Source of the DNA: Erysipelotrichaceae bacterium
Lineage (GTDB): Bacteria > Bacillota_I > Bacilli_A > Erysipelotrichales > Erysipelotrichaceae
Length of the DNA stretch: 33,354 nt
Assembly: GCA_029974225.1 (NCBI GenBank)
Contig: JARKSP010000016.1
Location: forward strand, 1 to 33,354
Reading direction: 5' to 3'
Shown here: positions 22,906 through 31,082 of the stretch, piece after piece
How positions within the stretch are numbered: position 1 is the first letter of the stretch
Layout of the letters: every line of letters starts with the position of its first letter
The notes under the pieces: generated by a model
What the model was told of the DNA's origin: nothing
The model's database searches: none
Seen by the model: only the letters and a program-made list of their open reading frames with translations
Made by a program: the position numbers and the translations under genes

Positions 22906-24231
22906 CTATTTTGCCGGTTTTCTATTTAACCAGCACAGCAGTATAAATGAGGCAACAATTATAGCGATACCAATATATGGCTGTTTCAGAATTGTCATTA
23001 TTACCATTACGTCGATACAGTCATGACCAACTCCGGCAGCTCCATAGGCAGCATAGTCAAAGATGGTAAACAGGAATCCTGAACCAACAATCAATAAGAA
23101 GCCATAGACAAATCCGGAAATAATAGCCCCACGGGTTCCACCTCTAGCATTACCGAAAATACCGGCAACACCACCGGTGAAGAAGGCACCGATAATTGAA
23201 ACCAGCGGTACGGATTTGAATAATACTGAAGAAGCCAGCATACCGACAATCATACCCACAACTGCTGTGACAAAGCCAATCATCAGACTGTTAGGTGCAT
23301 AGGCAAATAATGCCGGTACATCTAATGCCGGAACAGCACCAGGTACCAGTTTGTCAGAAATACCTTTAAAAGCCGGTACCAGTTCACCTAAGAACATTCT
23401 TACCCCCTGCAGTAATACCAGAATACCAGCGGTGAAGCCTAAGGCCTTTAAAATACCATATACGATATAATTGTGAGCCCCGGCATGAGCTGCTACCGCT
23501 TCCGGTCCAGCCAGCAGTACGACAATCAGATAGAAGATTCCCATAACGATTGCTACCGACATTGATGTATCTTTAAAGAAACTCAATGATTCCGGCAGTT
23601 TAATGTCTTCAGCATTCTTACTCTTGTCACCTAACAGTCCACCAATATAGGCAGCAGGAACCGTTCCTAAGGTTGTCAGATGAGCATAGGCAAACTGATC
23701 AGATTTGGTAATCAGTCTGATTGTAGGCTGAGCAATAGCCGGCAAAATTACCATCACCAGTCCCTGCAATATGGCACCGACAACAATGATCATTGTTTCA
23801 TTAAAGCCACCTACATATAAGCTTCCGGCAATTGCGACTGATAGAATCCACATCATATGTCCAGTCAGGAAAATGTATTTCAGCGGACTGAATCTGGCAA
23901 CAATCACGTTTACCAGAAAACCAACTGCCATAATCAGGGCACTGGTACTGGCAATTACCGGTACAGCACTCTGCATCGCTCCTACTACCGCTTCTGATGA
24001 AGTAGCAAACCCCTGCAGATTGAATACCAATGAAAATAAATCCACAAAAGGGAGAATCTCTCCAACAATTAACCCCGCTCCGGCACCAAGAACCAGCATC
24101 CCTAAAGCTGTCTTGACTGTACCAGAGAAAACCTGAGCCGCGCTTTTTCCCTGCAGCAATAAACCGATAAGCGCTACCAGACCCAAAACGATTGCGGGCG
24201 TTTCGAGAATGTTAATCAAGAAATCTAGCAT
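22906..24231 (-). CDS. PTS IIC permease, ascorbate/galactitol (UlaA-like) family
   Basis: This 441-residue polytopic membrane protein has about ten or more hydrophobic helices and forms the sugar channel of a phosphotransferase system. It begins ETPAIVLGLVALIGLLLQGK and then TVKTALGMLVLGAGAGLIVG, characteristic of the SgaT/UlaA (EIIC-GAT superfamily) permeases. FLTGHMMW near 135 and NARGGTRGAIISG near 365 are further conserved places. It is the last gene of a four-gene operon, 14 bases after IIB. AAGGAGGT precedes its start. The family transports L-ascorbate in enterobacteria, but many Bacillota members have other or unknown substrates, so I do not assign one. Confidence 0.9.
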   Translation of the reverse strand: MLDFLINILETPAIVLGLVALIGLLLQGKSAAQVFSGTVKTALGMLVLGAGAGLIVGEILPFVDLFSLVFNLQGFATSSEAVVGAMQSAVPVIASTSALIMAVGFLVNVIVARFSPLKYIFLTGHMMWILSVAIAGSLYVGGFNETMIIVVGAILQGLVMVILPAIAQPTIRLITKSDQFAYAHLTTLGTVPAAYIGGLLGDKSKNAEDIKLPESLSFFKDTSMSVAIVMGIFYLIVVLLAGPEAVAAHAGAHNYIVYGILKALGFTAGILVLLQGVRMFLGELVPAFKGISDKLVPGAVPALDVPALFAYAPNSLMIGFVTAVVGMIVGMLASSVLFKSVPLVSIIGAFFTGGVAGIFGNARGGTRGAIISGFVYGFLLIVGSGFLFTIFDYAAYGAAGVGHDCIDVMVIMTILKQPYIGIAIIVASFILLCWLNRKPAK

Positions 24232-24245
24232 TTAATATTACCTCC

Positions 24246-24527
24246 TTAAATAATTCCTTTCTCTTTTAAATACTGTTCTAATTTATTTTTAGCCTCGCTG
24301 GCATCTACCATATTCTCCAGGTAGACAACATTGTCCTGATCAGCGAAGTTTTTTCTGAATTCTTCAGTTGTAACAATGAAATCACATGGTTTACCTTTGA
24401 CAGTTCCCATATCCCAGTGCTCGATGTTACACTTAACTCCCAGTTGATTCATTGCCGAATCTACGGTCATCTTCATTATTAATGATGATCCTACCCCTAA
24501 TCCACAAACGGTAATAATTTTCAGCAT
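24246..24527 (-). CDS. PTS IIB component, ascorbate/galactitol type
   Basis: This 93-residue cytoplasmic phosphocarrier passes phosphate from IIA to the incoming sugar. The phosphorylated cysteine is Cys8 in ITVCGLGVGSSLI, the signature P-loop of the lactate/galactitol/ascorbate IIB group. Length is typical. It lies 12 bases after the SIS gene and 14 bases before IIC, and ATAGGAGG precedes the ATG. It works with the IIA and IIC encoded in the same operon. Confidence 0.92.
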   Translation of the reverse strand: MLKIITVCGLGVGSSLIMKMTVDSAMNQLGVKCNIEHWDMGTVKGKPCDFIVTTEEFRKNFADQDNVVYLENMVDASEAKNKLEQYLKEKGII

Positions 24528-24539
24528 TCCACTATCCTC

Positions 24540-25274
24540 CTATAAGCATGTGACCAAATCACGATATTGTTTTATATATTCTGCATTTATGACATCACCT
24601 GAATCTAAATTGGAACTTACATAAACAGGCGGTGTATATCCTCTTTCCACACACAGTTCAATTGTTCTAGCCATAATCGCATTCATAACCATCATACCCA
24701 GAATGGTAGAGGTACCGGAAAACTTATCTCTCATGCCCGGCATTGACAGACAGGCATCGCCGGATACACATTTAATATCAATAGCCACGTCAGCTGCATC
24801 TTTTAAATGCATACCCGAAGAATGACGACTTGATACACTGCCGGAGAATTCCTTTGATGTTAAGGCCACAACCTTCATGCCGATCTTTTTAGCTTCTAAC
24901 GCCATATCGACAACTCCAGCATTTCTACCGGAGATTGATACAATAATCATCGTGTCATCGGCTGAGGTGTTTTCCAGTTTTAAATACTCACCACTGAAGC
25001 CTTCCACCCTTTCCTGAATGGTGCTTAATTTAGCCTTAGGAAATAAAGCTAAATGAGGAATTATCAGAGCATTGACCGGCACCAGACCACCTGCCCGATA
25101 AAATACCTCCATGGCAAACATCTGAGAGTGACCGCAGCCAAAAACATGAATAACTCTTTTTTTGGTTATTGAATCAGCACAGTACTGAGCCACCTTCTCA
25201 ATATTCTCTGCCTCTTCTGTCATCTGACGTTCTAACTGTTCTTTAACGATTTCATAATACTCTAGTTGTTTCAT
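24540..25274 (-). CDS. SIS-domain sugar-phosphate binding protein (UPF0309-like)
   Basis: This 244-residue cytoplasmic protein has a single SIS domain, a fold that binds phosphosugars in isomerases and regulators. Visible motifs are VIHVFGCGHSQMFAMEVFYRAGG near 41-63, the phosphosugar loop MIIVSISGRNAGVVDMALEA near 108-127, and KVVALTS near 133. DKFSGTSTILGMMVMNAIMA near 184 completes the pattern of the UPF0309 group. It lies between IIA and IIB in the PTS operon, with AAGGAGGG before its ATG. It probably isomerises or otherwise handles the phosphorylated product of the transporter. The exact reaction is unknown. Confidence 0.88.
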   Translation of the reverse strand: MKQLEYYEIVKEQLERQMTEEAENIEKVAQYCADSITKKRVIHVFGCGHSQMFAMEVFYRAGGLVPVNALIIPHLALFPKAKLSTIQERVEGFSGEYLKLENTSADDTMIIVSISGRNAGVVDMALEAKKIGMKVVALTSKEFSGSVSSRHSSGMHLKDAADVAIDIKCVSGDACLSMPGMRDKFSGTSTILGMMVMNAIMARTIELCVERGYTPPVYVSSNLDSGDVINAEYIKQYRDLVTCL

Positions 25275-25287
25275 ATACCCTCCTTAG

Positions 25288-25731
25288 TTAGTATTTAGAT
25301 ATTTTTTCCATAATTGCCTCTTTTCCAGCATTATGGGTAATCATCTCAATGAATTCCCTGTCGCGTAATATACTGACTAAATTCACAAGCATTTCCATAT
25401 GTGAATCTTTATCAGTCGCCCCAAAGGCAAAGGCACAGTTGATCTGCTGATTAGCAAACTCCTTAAAATAGACCGGTTTTTCAAAAACAGCTAATGATAG
25501 ACAGTTTTCTTTGACATTAACCCCTGGCTCGCCGTGAAAAAAGCATACCTTAGGGACAAGAATCATATACGGACCATATTTGTTAACAACTTCAATCATA
25601 GAATCGATAAATTCTTCATTCACCTTATCTGCTTCCAGCAATATGTTTCCTGCGTATCTGGCTGCATCCTGCCAGGTATCGACACTGACATTAGTTATCA
25701 CTTTTTCCTCTGTTAAAAAGTCTTTAATCAT
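25288..25731 (-). CDS. PTS IIA component, mannitol/fructose/ascorbate type
   Basis: This 147-residue cytoplasmic phosphocarrier of the EIIA type-2 fold receives phosphate from HPr. The active-site histidine is His66 in KVCFFHGEPGVNV, where most relatives have PHARP. The neighbouring residues are therefore unusual, but the His is kept. YGPYMILVPK and CLSLAVFEKPVYF frame it. It is the first structural gene of the operon, starting 66 bases after the regulator stop. A palindromic GTTATAAC operator lies directly upstream and GGAGG is at the start. Confidence 0.9.
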   Translation of the reverse strand: MIKDFLTEEKVITNVSVDTWQDAARYAGNILLEADKVNEEFIDSMIEVVNKYGPYMILVPKVCFFHGEPGVNVKENCLSLAVFEKPVYFKEFANQQINCAFAFGATDKDSHMEMLVNLVSILRDREFIEMITHNAGKEAIMEKISKY

Positions 25732-25743
25732 TTTCCCTCCGTT

Positions 25744-25759
25744 GTTATAACGTTATAAC
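25744..25759. promoter_or_regulatory. GntR-type operator upstream of the PTS operon
   Basis: GTTATAACGTTATAAC is a perfect 16-base palindrome, 12 bases before the IIA start codon. It shares GTTATAAC with the operator upstream of the regulator gene, so both are probably bound by the GntR/UTRA protein. Its position next to the ribosome binding site would block transcription of the structural genes. Confidence 0.75.
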
Positions 25760-25780
25760 CACTTAATATGAAATTAAAAC

Positions 25781-25793
25781 TGGTTCTAAACCA
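25781..25793. promoter_or_regulatory. possible secondary operator
   Basis: TGGTT-CTA-AACCA is a 13-base dyad with the same TGGTT/AACCA arms as the regulator operator but with a shorter, odd-length centre. It lies between the regulator stop and the first operator of the structural genes. It may be a weak or decayed site. Confidence 0.4.
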
Positions 25794-25797
25794 TAAA

Positions 25798-26520
25798 TCA
25801 GCCAGTTAAGACTACTGTAAATTCAAATATATCTCCCTTGGAAACCAGTGATGAACAGCAGATAATCTTATCGTTACAATAAGATACACGTTTTACAAGC
25901 AGTCCGTACTGATTCTTCGGGCAATTCAGTAATTTGCATTCATTTGGGTTCAGTTGGGTGGCATTGAATGTTTCAATCGCCTTATTAAATCTGATGCCAT
26001 AGTCCTCATCCAAGGTCTTATATAAACCTTTTTCAGTGAAATCAATATCCAGTAAAAACGGTGTGACACTATATATAAACCATGTTTTTTCAACAACTAT
26101 CGGGACATTTTCAGCCAGTCTCAGTCTTTCAATGTATAAGAGTTTTTCCCCAATCGGCACTCTCAGTTTCTTGGCCAGCTTACTGTCAGCCTCTACTATC
26201 TTTCTTTTTATTATTCTGGTAGAAGACACTTTACCCTGCTTGTCCATTTCTCTTGAAAAACTATACACTTTGTTGAGACTCTGCACAATGCTTTTGGAAA
26301 GGACATAGGTTCCCTTCCCCTGGACCTTTTCCAGTTTTCCCTTTTTAACCAGTTCATCTATCGCCAGTCTAACTGTCATCCTGGAAACCCCATGCATTTC
26401 GCAAAGTTCTCTTTCTGAAGGTATTCTTTCACCTTTGGCATAGACACCATCATTGATCTGTTCCTCAAGAGTTTCAGCCAGCTTATAGTAAAGCGGAACC
26501 TTGTCATAGATATTAATCAT
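25798..26520 (-). CDS. GntR-family transcriptional regulator with UTRA domain
   Basis: This 240-residue regulator has an N-terminal winged helix typical of the HutC/FarR subfamily: LAETLEEQINDGVYAKGERIPSE, then LCEMHGVSRMTVRLAIDELVKKG and KVQGKGTYV. A UTRA effector-binding domain follows (about 90-235), with IGEKLLYIERLRLAENVPIVVEKTW and LYKTLDEDYGI. Such proteins usually bind a sugar phosphate and release DNA. It lies directly upstream of the PTS genes on the same strand. The palindromes at 26551-26566 and 25744-25759 are its likely targets, giving autoregulation and control of the operon. Confidence 0.93.
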   Translation of the reverse strand: MINIYDKVPLYYKLAETLEEQINDGVYAKGERIPSERELCEMHGVSRMTVRLAIDELVKKGKLEKVQGKGTYVLSKSIVQSLNKVYSFSREMDKQGKVSSTRIIKRKIVEADSKLAKKLRVPIGEKLLYIERLRLAENVPIVVEKTWFIYSVTPFLLDIDFTEKGLYKTLDEDYGIRFNKAIETFNATQLNPNECKLLNCPKNQYGLLVKRVSYCNDKIICCSSLVSKGDIFEFTVVLTG

Positions 26521-26544
26521 ATTTGCTCACCCTATTGTAATTTA

Positions 26545-26573
26545 ATTTTAACTGGTTATAACCAGTATGTCAA
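26545..26573 (-). promoter_or_regulatory. promoter of the GntR gene with operator filling its spacer
   Basis: On the minus strand TTGACA (26568-26573) and TAAAAT (26545-26550) are separated by 17 bases. Sixteen of these are the perfect palindrome ACTGGTTATAACCAGT (26551-26566). A repressor dimer bound there would sit between the two RNA-polymerase contact boxes. The -35 box is full consensus. Confidence 0.85.
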
Positions 26574-27102
26574 CACAATTTTTTACTTTTTTATCACAAC
26601 TCAAAAACTTTTTAAATGTAAAATTAATGATTATTTTAAATATAAACTCTAATTTTTTAGAATTCATCCATGCAAAAGTTATTTTGTTTATTCACGTCAG
26701 ATGTTGCACTCAATTTACAATAGATCTATTAAATTTAAAACTCTACAGCAATCGATTTTGTTTTTCTTATCAGCGCAAAAAGAAAATATCTTTTTAATTA
26801 GTGCTTATTATTTGAAAAACTCCTTTACAGCCTGCTTTTCTATTTCTCTATTAATTCTATATTATTGAAGTAAAATATAACGAAAAAAACTTCAAAAAAA
26901 TCATAAAAATTTGAATTTTTTTAATTATTTTTTCAAATCTAAGCTATGTAACTATATAATTAATACATTTCTAAAAAATTGAATTTAATTACGACAAATA
27001 ATGGAAATAGAAATCTACATAAATTGTATATGTAGTTAAGGTTATTAATACTATTAGTATTATCACAAGTCCATTGTTGATAAAGCCCTTGCTATAAACG
27101 TG
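26574..27102. other. AT-rich gene-free region
   Basis: This stretch of about 530 very AT-rich bases has runs of A and T and small AT-only palindromes. Open frames are short and lack ribosome binding sites. I see no RNA gene or identifiable mobile-element end. It separates the PTS operon from a block of small membrane-protein genes. Confidence 0.45.
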
Positions 27103-27131
27103 CTATTATGTGGTCTAGTTCAACATAATAG
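27103..27131 (-). terminator. hairpin after small membrane-protein gene
   Basis: CTATTATGT at 27103-27111 pairs with ACATAATAG at 27123-27131, directly at the stop of the gene ending at 27134. No strong T run follows, so termination by this stem alone is uncertain. Confidence 0.5.
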
Positions 27132-27133
27132 AG

Positions 27134-27601
27134 CTACTTATAATAATAGATTATCATTACTAAGGACATTATGAATAAGCTTCCAAACATCAGTACACAG
27201 AGAATAACACTCATTCTTTGAGTAAAAAGTTTGTTGCACCTTTTAGACATTTCCGAAATTCTGATTCGTCGCAAATCAGGAGGAAGAAAATCAATGATTT
27301 TTTGGTAAGTATCTCCAATGGCAGCCAAACGTTTTGTGTATCCCATAGAAACATAGAAAAATACAGCAGACATTATCAAAGCAATTATTGGGAAAACAAT
27401 GCTTGGGAATGATGCAAGATGTAAATCAACAAATATAGTTAGATTTGGTAAAAAAAGAACAATAAGCGTCGCATAAAAATAAGTATAAACCTGCTTCCAT
27501 AACAATTCATCTCTGTGACACCATTCAGATAGATAGATATTCATAAGTTTAAGTAAATCTTCTGTATTGAATTCCTTAAAATATTGTTCCTTACTTTCCA
27601 T
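27134..27601 (-). CDS. small membrane protein of unknown function
   Basis: The product is 155 residues from the ATG at 27601, which has AAAGGAG upstream; an in-frame ATG ten codons earlier lacks one. A charged, amphipathic N-terminal segment with a conserved-looking EWCHRDELLWKQ (near 25-36) leads into two helices (TYFYATLIVLFLPNLTIF and IVFPIIALIMSAVFFYVSMGY). A cytoplasmic-type basic loop and a third C-terminal helix (SVILCVLMFGSLFIMSLVMII) follow. The layout resembles small bacterial membrane proteins annotated near defence and toxin loci, but I cannot place the family firmly. There are no partner genes in an operon. Confidence 0.7.
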   Translation of the reverse strand: MESKEQYFKEFNTEDLLKLMNIYLSEWCHRDELLWKQVYTYFYATLIVLFLPNLTIFVDLHLASFPSIVFPIIALIMSAVFFYVSMGYTKRLAAIGDTYQKIIDFLPPDLRRIRISEMSKRCNKLFTQRMSVILCVLMFGSLFIMSLVMIIYYYK

Positions 27602-27631
27602 ATTAACAATTCTCCTTTCTGCATATTTCAT

Positions 27632-28011
27632 ATGAACATTATAATCTGTTGTAGCTTATTTTAAATGCATTTTTCAATTATCTTAAACAACTTATAAGTT
27701 TATACAATTCATCTGCTATAAAACTATCTTGCATCCAAACATGTCTAATAGATAAATATGGAATATTCATAAACGGATAATATATACTATTTTTTAAAAT
27801 TTTAAGTCCCCACCAAAAATTAAAGGTCACTTTTTCAAGTCCCCATTAAAGTTTATAGATTGTGCAAAGTTTTAGGGTCTTGTTTCATTTTATTTCATAT
27901 CCATCTCGCCCTAAAAGTGACTCTAAAAGATTGGAACAAACTCTAAAATTTCTCGGTTACCCTAAATTAATGAATAACTATTTCTTTATAGCCTCTTTTT
28001 ATTACTCCTAT
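27632..28011. other. gene-free region with repeat debris
   Basis: These 380 bases between two small membrane-protein genes contain a direct repeat of AAGTCCCCA and an inverted pair TTTTAGGG (27870-27877) and CCCTAAAA (27909-27916). No protein-coding frame is supported. It should carry the promoter of the gene at 27134-27601 at its left end. Confidence 0.45.
27804..27845. repeat. AAGTCCCCA direct repeats, possible insertion-sequence end relic
   Basis: AAGTCCCCA occurs at 27804-27812 and again at 27837-27845, 33 bases apart, each followed by an A-rich segment. Spaced short repeats of this kind occur at the ends of IS21-family elements. No transposase frame adjoins, so this could only be a remnant, and the assignment is tentative. 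Confidence 0.35.
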
Positions 28012-28446
28012 TTAATATGCTACACTTTTCTTTTTAGAAAATATATAGGTTACTAAAAAAATTGCTGTGGCAACAGAACATGATATACCTGTTTTAAATT
28101 GCCAATTTCTTCTCAGCTGTTTTAACCACCATTCAATTACATTATTTTCATAAACCATTCTTTCTAACATAATATGATTTAAGATTACATAGGTAAGTAT
28201 AAACGCAAAGCAAAACACTAATATTATTTTCAGCAGCGTAATTTTTTCACCATTGAAACACCATGTGAGGAGCGCTGCTATGGAAGCTGATGATAGAGTC
28301 TTAAATGCGAAATAACGACTTAAGTGGTGCAACCACCAATCAGCATTTCCTCCATCTATATGAGTTTTTTCCAACATAAAACGAGTAAATACAAAATATG
28401 TAAGAATAAATATGATTAAAAACATTAATATTGATTTCTTTTTCAT
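28012..28446 (-). CDS. small membrane protein made of two internal repeats
   Basis: This 144-residue protein is predicted to have four transmembrane helices. It consists of two similar halves. The first reads ILTYFVFTRFMLEK, ADWWLHHLSRYFAFKT, then SSASIAALLT. The second reads ILTYVILNHIMLER, IEWWLKQLRRNWQFKT, then SCSVATAIFL. Identical positions include ILTY, MLE, WWL, L-R and FKT, so an ancestral unit of about 65 residues has been duplicated. The N-terminus is MKKKS, then a hydrophobic stretch, and AAGGAGATTGAATA precedes the ATG. Each WWL segment lies in a loop between helices. I do not recognise a named family. It is monocistronic. Confidence 0.75.
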   Translation of the reverse strand: MKKKSILMFLIIFILTYFVFTRFMLEKTHIDGGNADWWLHHLSRYFAFKTLSSASIAALLTWCFNGEKITLLKIILVFCFAFILTYVILNHIMLERMVYENNVIEWWLKQLRRNWQFKTGISCSVATAIFLVTYIFSKKKSVAY

Positions 28447-28627
28447 TATTCAATCTCCTTTCCAGATTTTATATCTCAACTTACTCTCATTATACCACTT
28501 TAACTTTTTCCAAACAAATTATGTTTTTTTAAACATTTATTTTTGACATTCATATAAAATGAGGATAAACTCAAAAAATTATTTACCACCATTGCCCTAT
28601 TTTGGGGAAAAGTATCGAAAACTATTG

Positions 28628-28690
28628 ACATCAAAAAAGTGCACAAGCCATAAATTATAAGTTCTAAAATTGGGTACACTTTTTTGATGT
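28628..28690 (-). terminator. long-stem terminator of the SIS/UPF0047 operon
   Basis: ACATCAAAAAAGTGCAC at 28628-28644 pairs with GTACACTTTTTTGATGT at 28674-28690, 16 of 17 positions matching, around a 29-base loop. In the minus direction the 3' arm itself contains T6. It starts about six bases after the last stop of the operon. Confidence 0.75.
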
Positions 28691-28695
28691 AAAAT

Positions 28696-29106
28696 TTAAA
28701 AGTGAGGTATTATGATACAAATATCATCTTGACAAGAATAATCGTCTGACAGCATTGAAATATGCAACTCAACTTTTTCTTTTTTCTGATGGTTTAACAA
28801 GTATATTTCTTCATTAAATCTAAGTGATACTTTTGAATTAATGACTGGGATTTCTATTGCGTTACCAATCAGGTTACTAATAAAATTATTCAATAGCTTA
28901 TCTTCCTCATCATTTTTCAAAAGTCGAGGAAAAATATAATCCATTTGACTTTCAAAATCTGATATACTTCTTTCATCACTTGTTGTTATGACACTAATAC
29001 CTGAGTTCAAAGACTGGATGACTAAGAATCCTTCTTTCAGTTTATTTTTGCCTATCAATGTATTGATTTGTTTCGTTATATTAACATACTTTTTATAATT
29101 GTTCAT
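28696..29106 (-). CDS. degenerate UPF0047 (YjbQ-like) protein
   Basis: The product is 136 residues from the ATG at 29106; an upstream TTG in frame is less likely. It overlaps the end of the second SIS gene by 14 bases. The outline follows the UPF0047 fold: an ITKQINTLI-type first strand and helix, LKEGFLVIQSLNSGISVITTSDE where active members have GLVxVFxPHTTAxLxxxE, then a C-terminal strand pair. The conserved histidines and the EFDGPR motif are lost, so it is probably not an active enzyme. It is more like the N-terminal half of the UPF0047 double protein in the same operon than like classic YjbQ. A structural or regulatory subunit role is possible. Confidence 0.65.
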   Translation of the reverse strand: MNNYKKYVNITKQINTLIGKNKLKEGFLVIQSLNSGISVITTSDERSISDFESQMDYIFPRLLKNDEEDKLLNNFISNLIGNAIEIPVINSKVSLRFNEEIYLLNHQKKEKVELHISMLSDDYSCQDDICIIIPHF

Positions 29107-30262
29107 TAGGCTTCTCCCCAAATACAACTACTTTACTATATACAATTGTATTATCCTCTTCTTTAACAAGGTTTCCTCTAAATGGCTCCTCTTCTAGAAG
29201 TTCTGAAAGTTGATAAGCGAATAGCGTCATTGGTAAATATGAACATAAGGGTTGCATATAACTATTTTCAGATTTAGGCAACTTAATTACCTTACATTTT
29301 TTATTTAGTTTTTCAAAAGGAAAGTTTTCGTCAGCAAACAAAACTGCCGGTTTTTCAATATTAATCGTTTGCTCAATAGTTTCCATTATTCTAGAAATGT
29401 TTTTATGTTTACTGTTTCCAAAAAAGAACACCGGATTTTCTAATCCTGATAGATTATTAAAATAATTAATGTGACCCCACTCTTCCGAGTCATCCCATCT
29501 TGAATGGATACCAGTAAGCTCAATTACTTTACTTACAGCAAACCTGCAAGATGGCTCTTCATCTTTATCTCCAATTACTGTAACTGATTTTGCATTAACA
29601 AACTTTTCTGCCAGTTCACTCATCAATGTTTCATATTCTGTGTATTTTTCTTTATACAAATTAGTGTAATGATTTATTTCTCCCAGCATCTTTTCCAGGG
29701 CTTTTTTCTCATTTTTTTGATCACTGAACTTAGCTGCCATTAGATATAAAGAAACTACTGAAGCATAATATGTTTTAAGGGCTGATTTATGGAATTCATA
29801 ATCTGGAACATCCATAAATAATTTCATTGTAACTTCATTATAAACATATGAATTTTCATTGCTGGTAATTAGCAAAGTATCTACACCAACCTTTAAAGAC
29901 CTTTTGACCGCTTCTACTACTCTACTACCATTACCGGAAACACTTACAATAATTGCTAGTGTCTCGTTTTTATTGATATCGGTAAAATCCAGATATCTAG
30001 TATAGTCAGTGGCTTTAATTGGTATAAATTTTACCGCATACTTACTGGCAATGCTTTCAAATATTCTTATACCAGCTAGACAAGCGCTATATGAATCTCC
30101 AGTGGCGACAAAATATATTCTTCTATATTTAGCAACTACTTCTTCAGTTATTAACAAATCCACTTTTCTTGCTAACTCTTCTGTATAATCTGGTATTAAA
30201 TCAAATAAACTGATAACTTGTTGTTTAACATTGTTTTTACTTCTCATTTTCCTTACCCCCAT
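29093..30262 (-). CDS. tandem-SIS-domain protein (second of two)
   Basis: This 389-residue cytoplasmic protein has two SIS domains, the arrangement of GlmS-isomerase and of AgaS- or FrlB-like sugar-phosphate deglycases and deaminases. The first domain has IYFVATGDSYSACLAGIRIFE and IIVSVSGNGSRVVEAVKRS. The second has SVTVIGDKDEEPSCRFAVSKVIELTG and WDDSEEWGHINYF. An SE-x-W-x-H pattern is shared with the other SIS protein of the operon. The start at 30262 overlaps the preceding UPF0047 gene by 26 bases; an ATG five codons later (30247) is a realistic alternative. It probably acts on the phosphosugar delivered by a PTS. Amadori-product deglycation is one possibility, without direct proof. Confidence 0.85.
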   Translation of the reverse strand: MGVRKMRSKNNVKQQVISLFDLIPDYTEELARKVDLLITEEVVAKYRRIYFVATGDSYSACLAGIRIFESIASKYAVKFIPIKATDYTRYLDFTDINKNETLAIIVSVSGNGSRVVEAVKRSLKVGVDTLLITSNENSYVYNEVTMKLFMDVPDYEFHKSALKTYYASVVSLYLMAAKFSDQKNEKKALEKMLGEINHYTNLYKEKYTEYETLMSELAEKFVNAKSVTVIGDKDEEPSCRFAVSKVIELTGIHSRWDDSEEWGHINYFNNLSGLENPVFFFGNSKHKNISRIMETIEQTINIEKPAVLFADENFPFEKLNKKCKVIKLPKSENSYMQPLCSYLPMTLFAYQLSELLEEEPFRGNLVKEEDNTIVYSKVVVFGEKPNEQL

Positions 30263-31058
30263 AATATGTGGTTATAACCCTTCTGTTTCTTGGCCCATCA
30301 AACTCACAAAAATATATTGTTTGATCTTTAGGTAACTTTATTTTGCCATCGACTATCGCAAACATTCTTGCCACCCCCCACATTGCTGATTTTATATGAC
30401 CAGCAGAATCGGCTGGAGTTTCGCGATGTTTAAAATCTATTCGATCTGGTATTAAATGATTCATTATAATCTCTAGTTTTTTTACAGCTTCTATATTTTT
30501 ATCATAAACAGTTAACGCTGCGGTAGAATGTGGAACAAAGACATGTACTAGACCATTAATAATGTTTTTATTTTTTATTGATGCTTCAATCAAATCCTTT
30601 ATATCTATCATATCTTTCTTTTTTGTTTTAACCGCTATTACTTCATTATGATTGCTTTTAACACCATAAAGAAAACATTCAAAACCAACATCTTTAGGAC
30701 CATCAAAATCAAAAGCAATGATAGCTTGTGAAGAACCTAAGTTTACTTTTAAATCTTTAAAAGTTAGTGTTAATGATTCACCAAGAATTGTAGATTTTAC
30801 TCTTGCAGCAGCATTTCTAGGAGAAATAACTGTTGCATAATTTACCATTATTGGAAAATTTCGATTAACTTCGTCTACCACATCAGCATAGGTTTTATCA
30901 TCAAAACTATTTGTAAGAACTAAAGAAGCTGTATCTGAATCGGTTTTTATATGTATAAAACCTTCATCATATGAAGTTTTCTTTAATAAATCATTTATTT
31001 TATGAGTGATATTTTTCCCAACAGAATAGTCTAAACGCTCAATTATTTTTTGCATCAT
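30237..31058 (-). CDS. double UPF0047 (YjbQ-like) domain protein
   Basis: The product is 273 residues. ATG at 31058 is chosen because GAAAGG lies nine bases upstream; an in-frame GTG at 31082 abuts the previous stop. Two UPF0047 domains are fused. The C-terminal one (about 140-265) is complete: GLVHVFVPHSTAALTVYD, DFKHRETPADSAGHIKSAMWG and CEFDGPRNRRVITTYYG, keeping the conserved histidines. The N-terminal one (about 1-125) keeps the outline (FIHIKTDSDTASLVLT, SPRNAAARVKSTILG, AFDFDGPKD) but lacks the catalytic histidines. UPF0047/YjbQ proteins show thiamine-phosphate-synthase activity in some tests, but their real role is unclear. Here the protein is embedded between two SIS genes in a sugar operon, which suggests a metabolic role. 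Confidence 0.85.
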   Translation of the reverse strand: MMQKIIERLDYSVGKNITHKINDLLKKTSYDEGFIHIKTDSDTASLVLTNSFDDKTYADVVDEVNRNFPIMVNYATVISPRNAAARVKSTILGESLTLTFKDLKVNLGSSQAIIAFDFDGPKDVGFECFLYGVKSNHNEVIAVKTKKKDMIDIKDLIEASIKNKNIINGLVHVFVPHSTAALTVYDKNIEAVKKLEIIMNHLIPDRIDFKHRETPADSAGHIKSAMWGVARMFAIVDGKIKLPKDQTIYFCEFDGPRNRRVITTYYGGKENEK

Positions 31059-31082
31059 CTCTATATTCCTTTCATATATCAC

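Noticed and set aside
30270-30279. GGTTATAACC as a third GntR operator
   Set aside because: It lies inside the coding end of the double UPF0047 gene (VITTYY), far from a promoter, and is shorter than the two real-looking operators.
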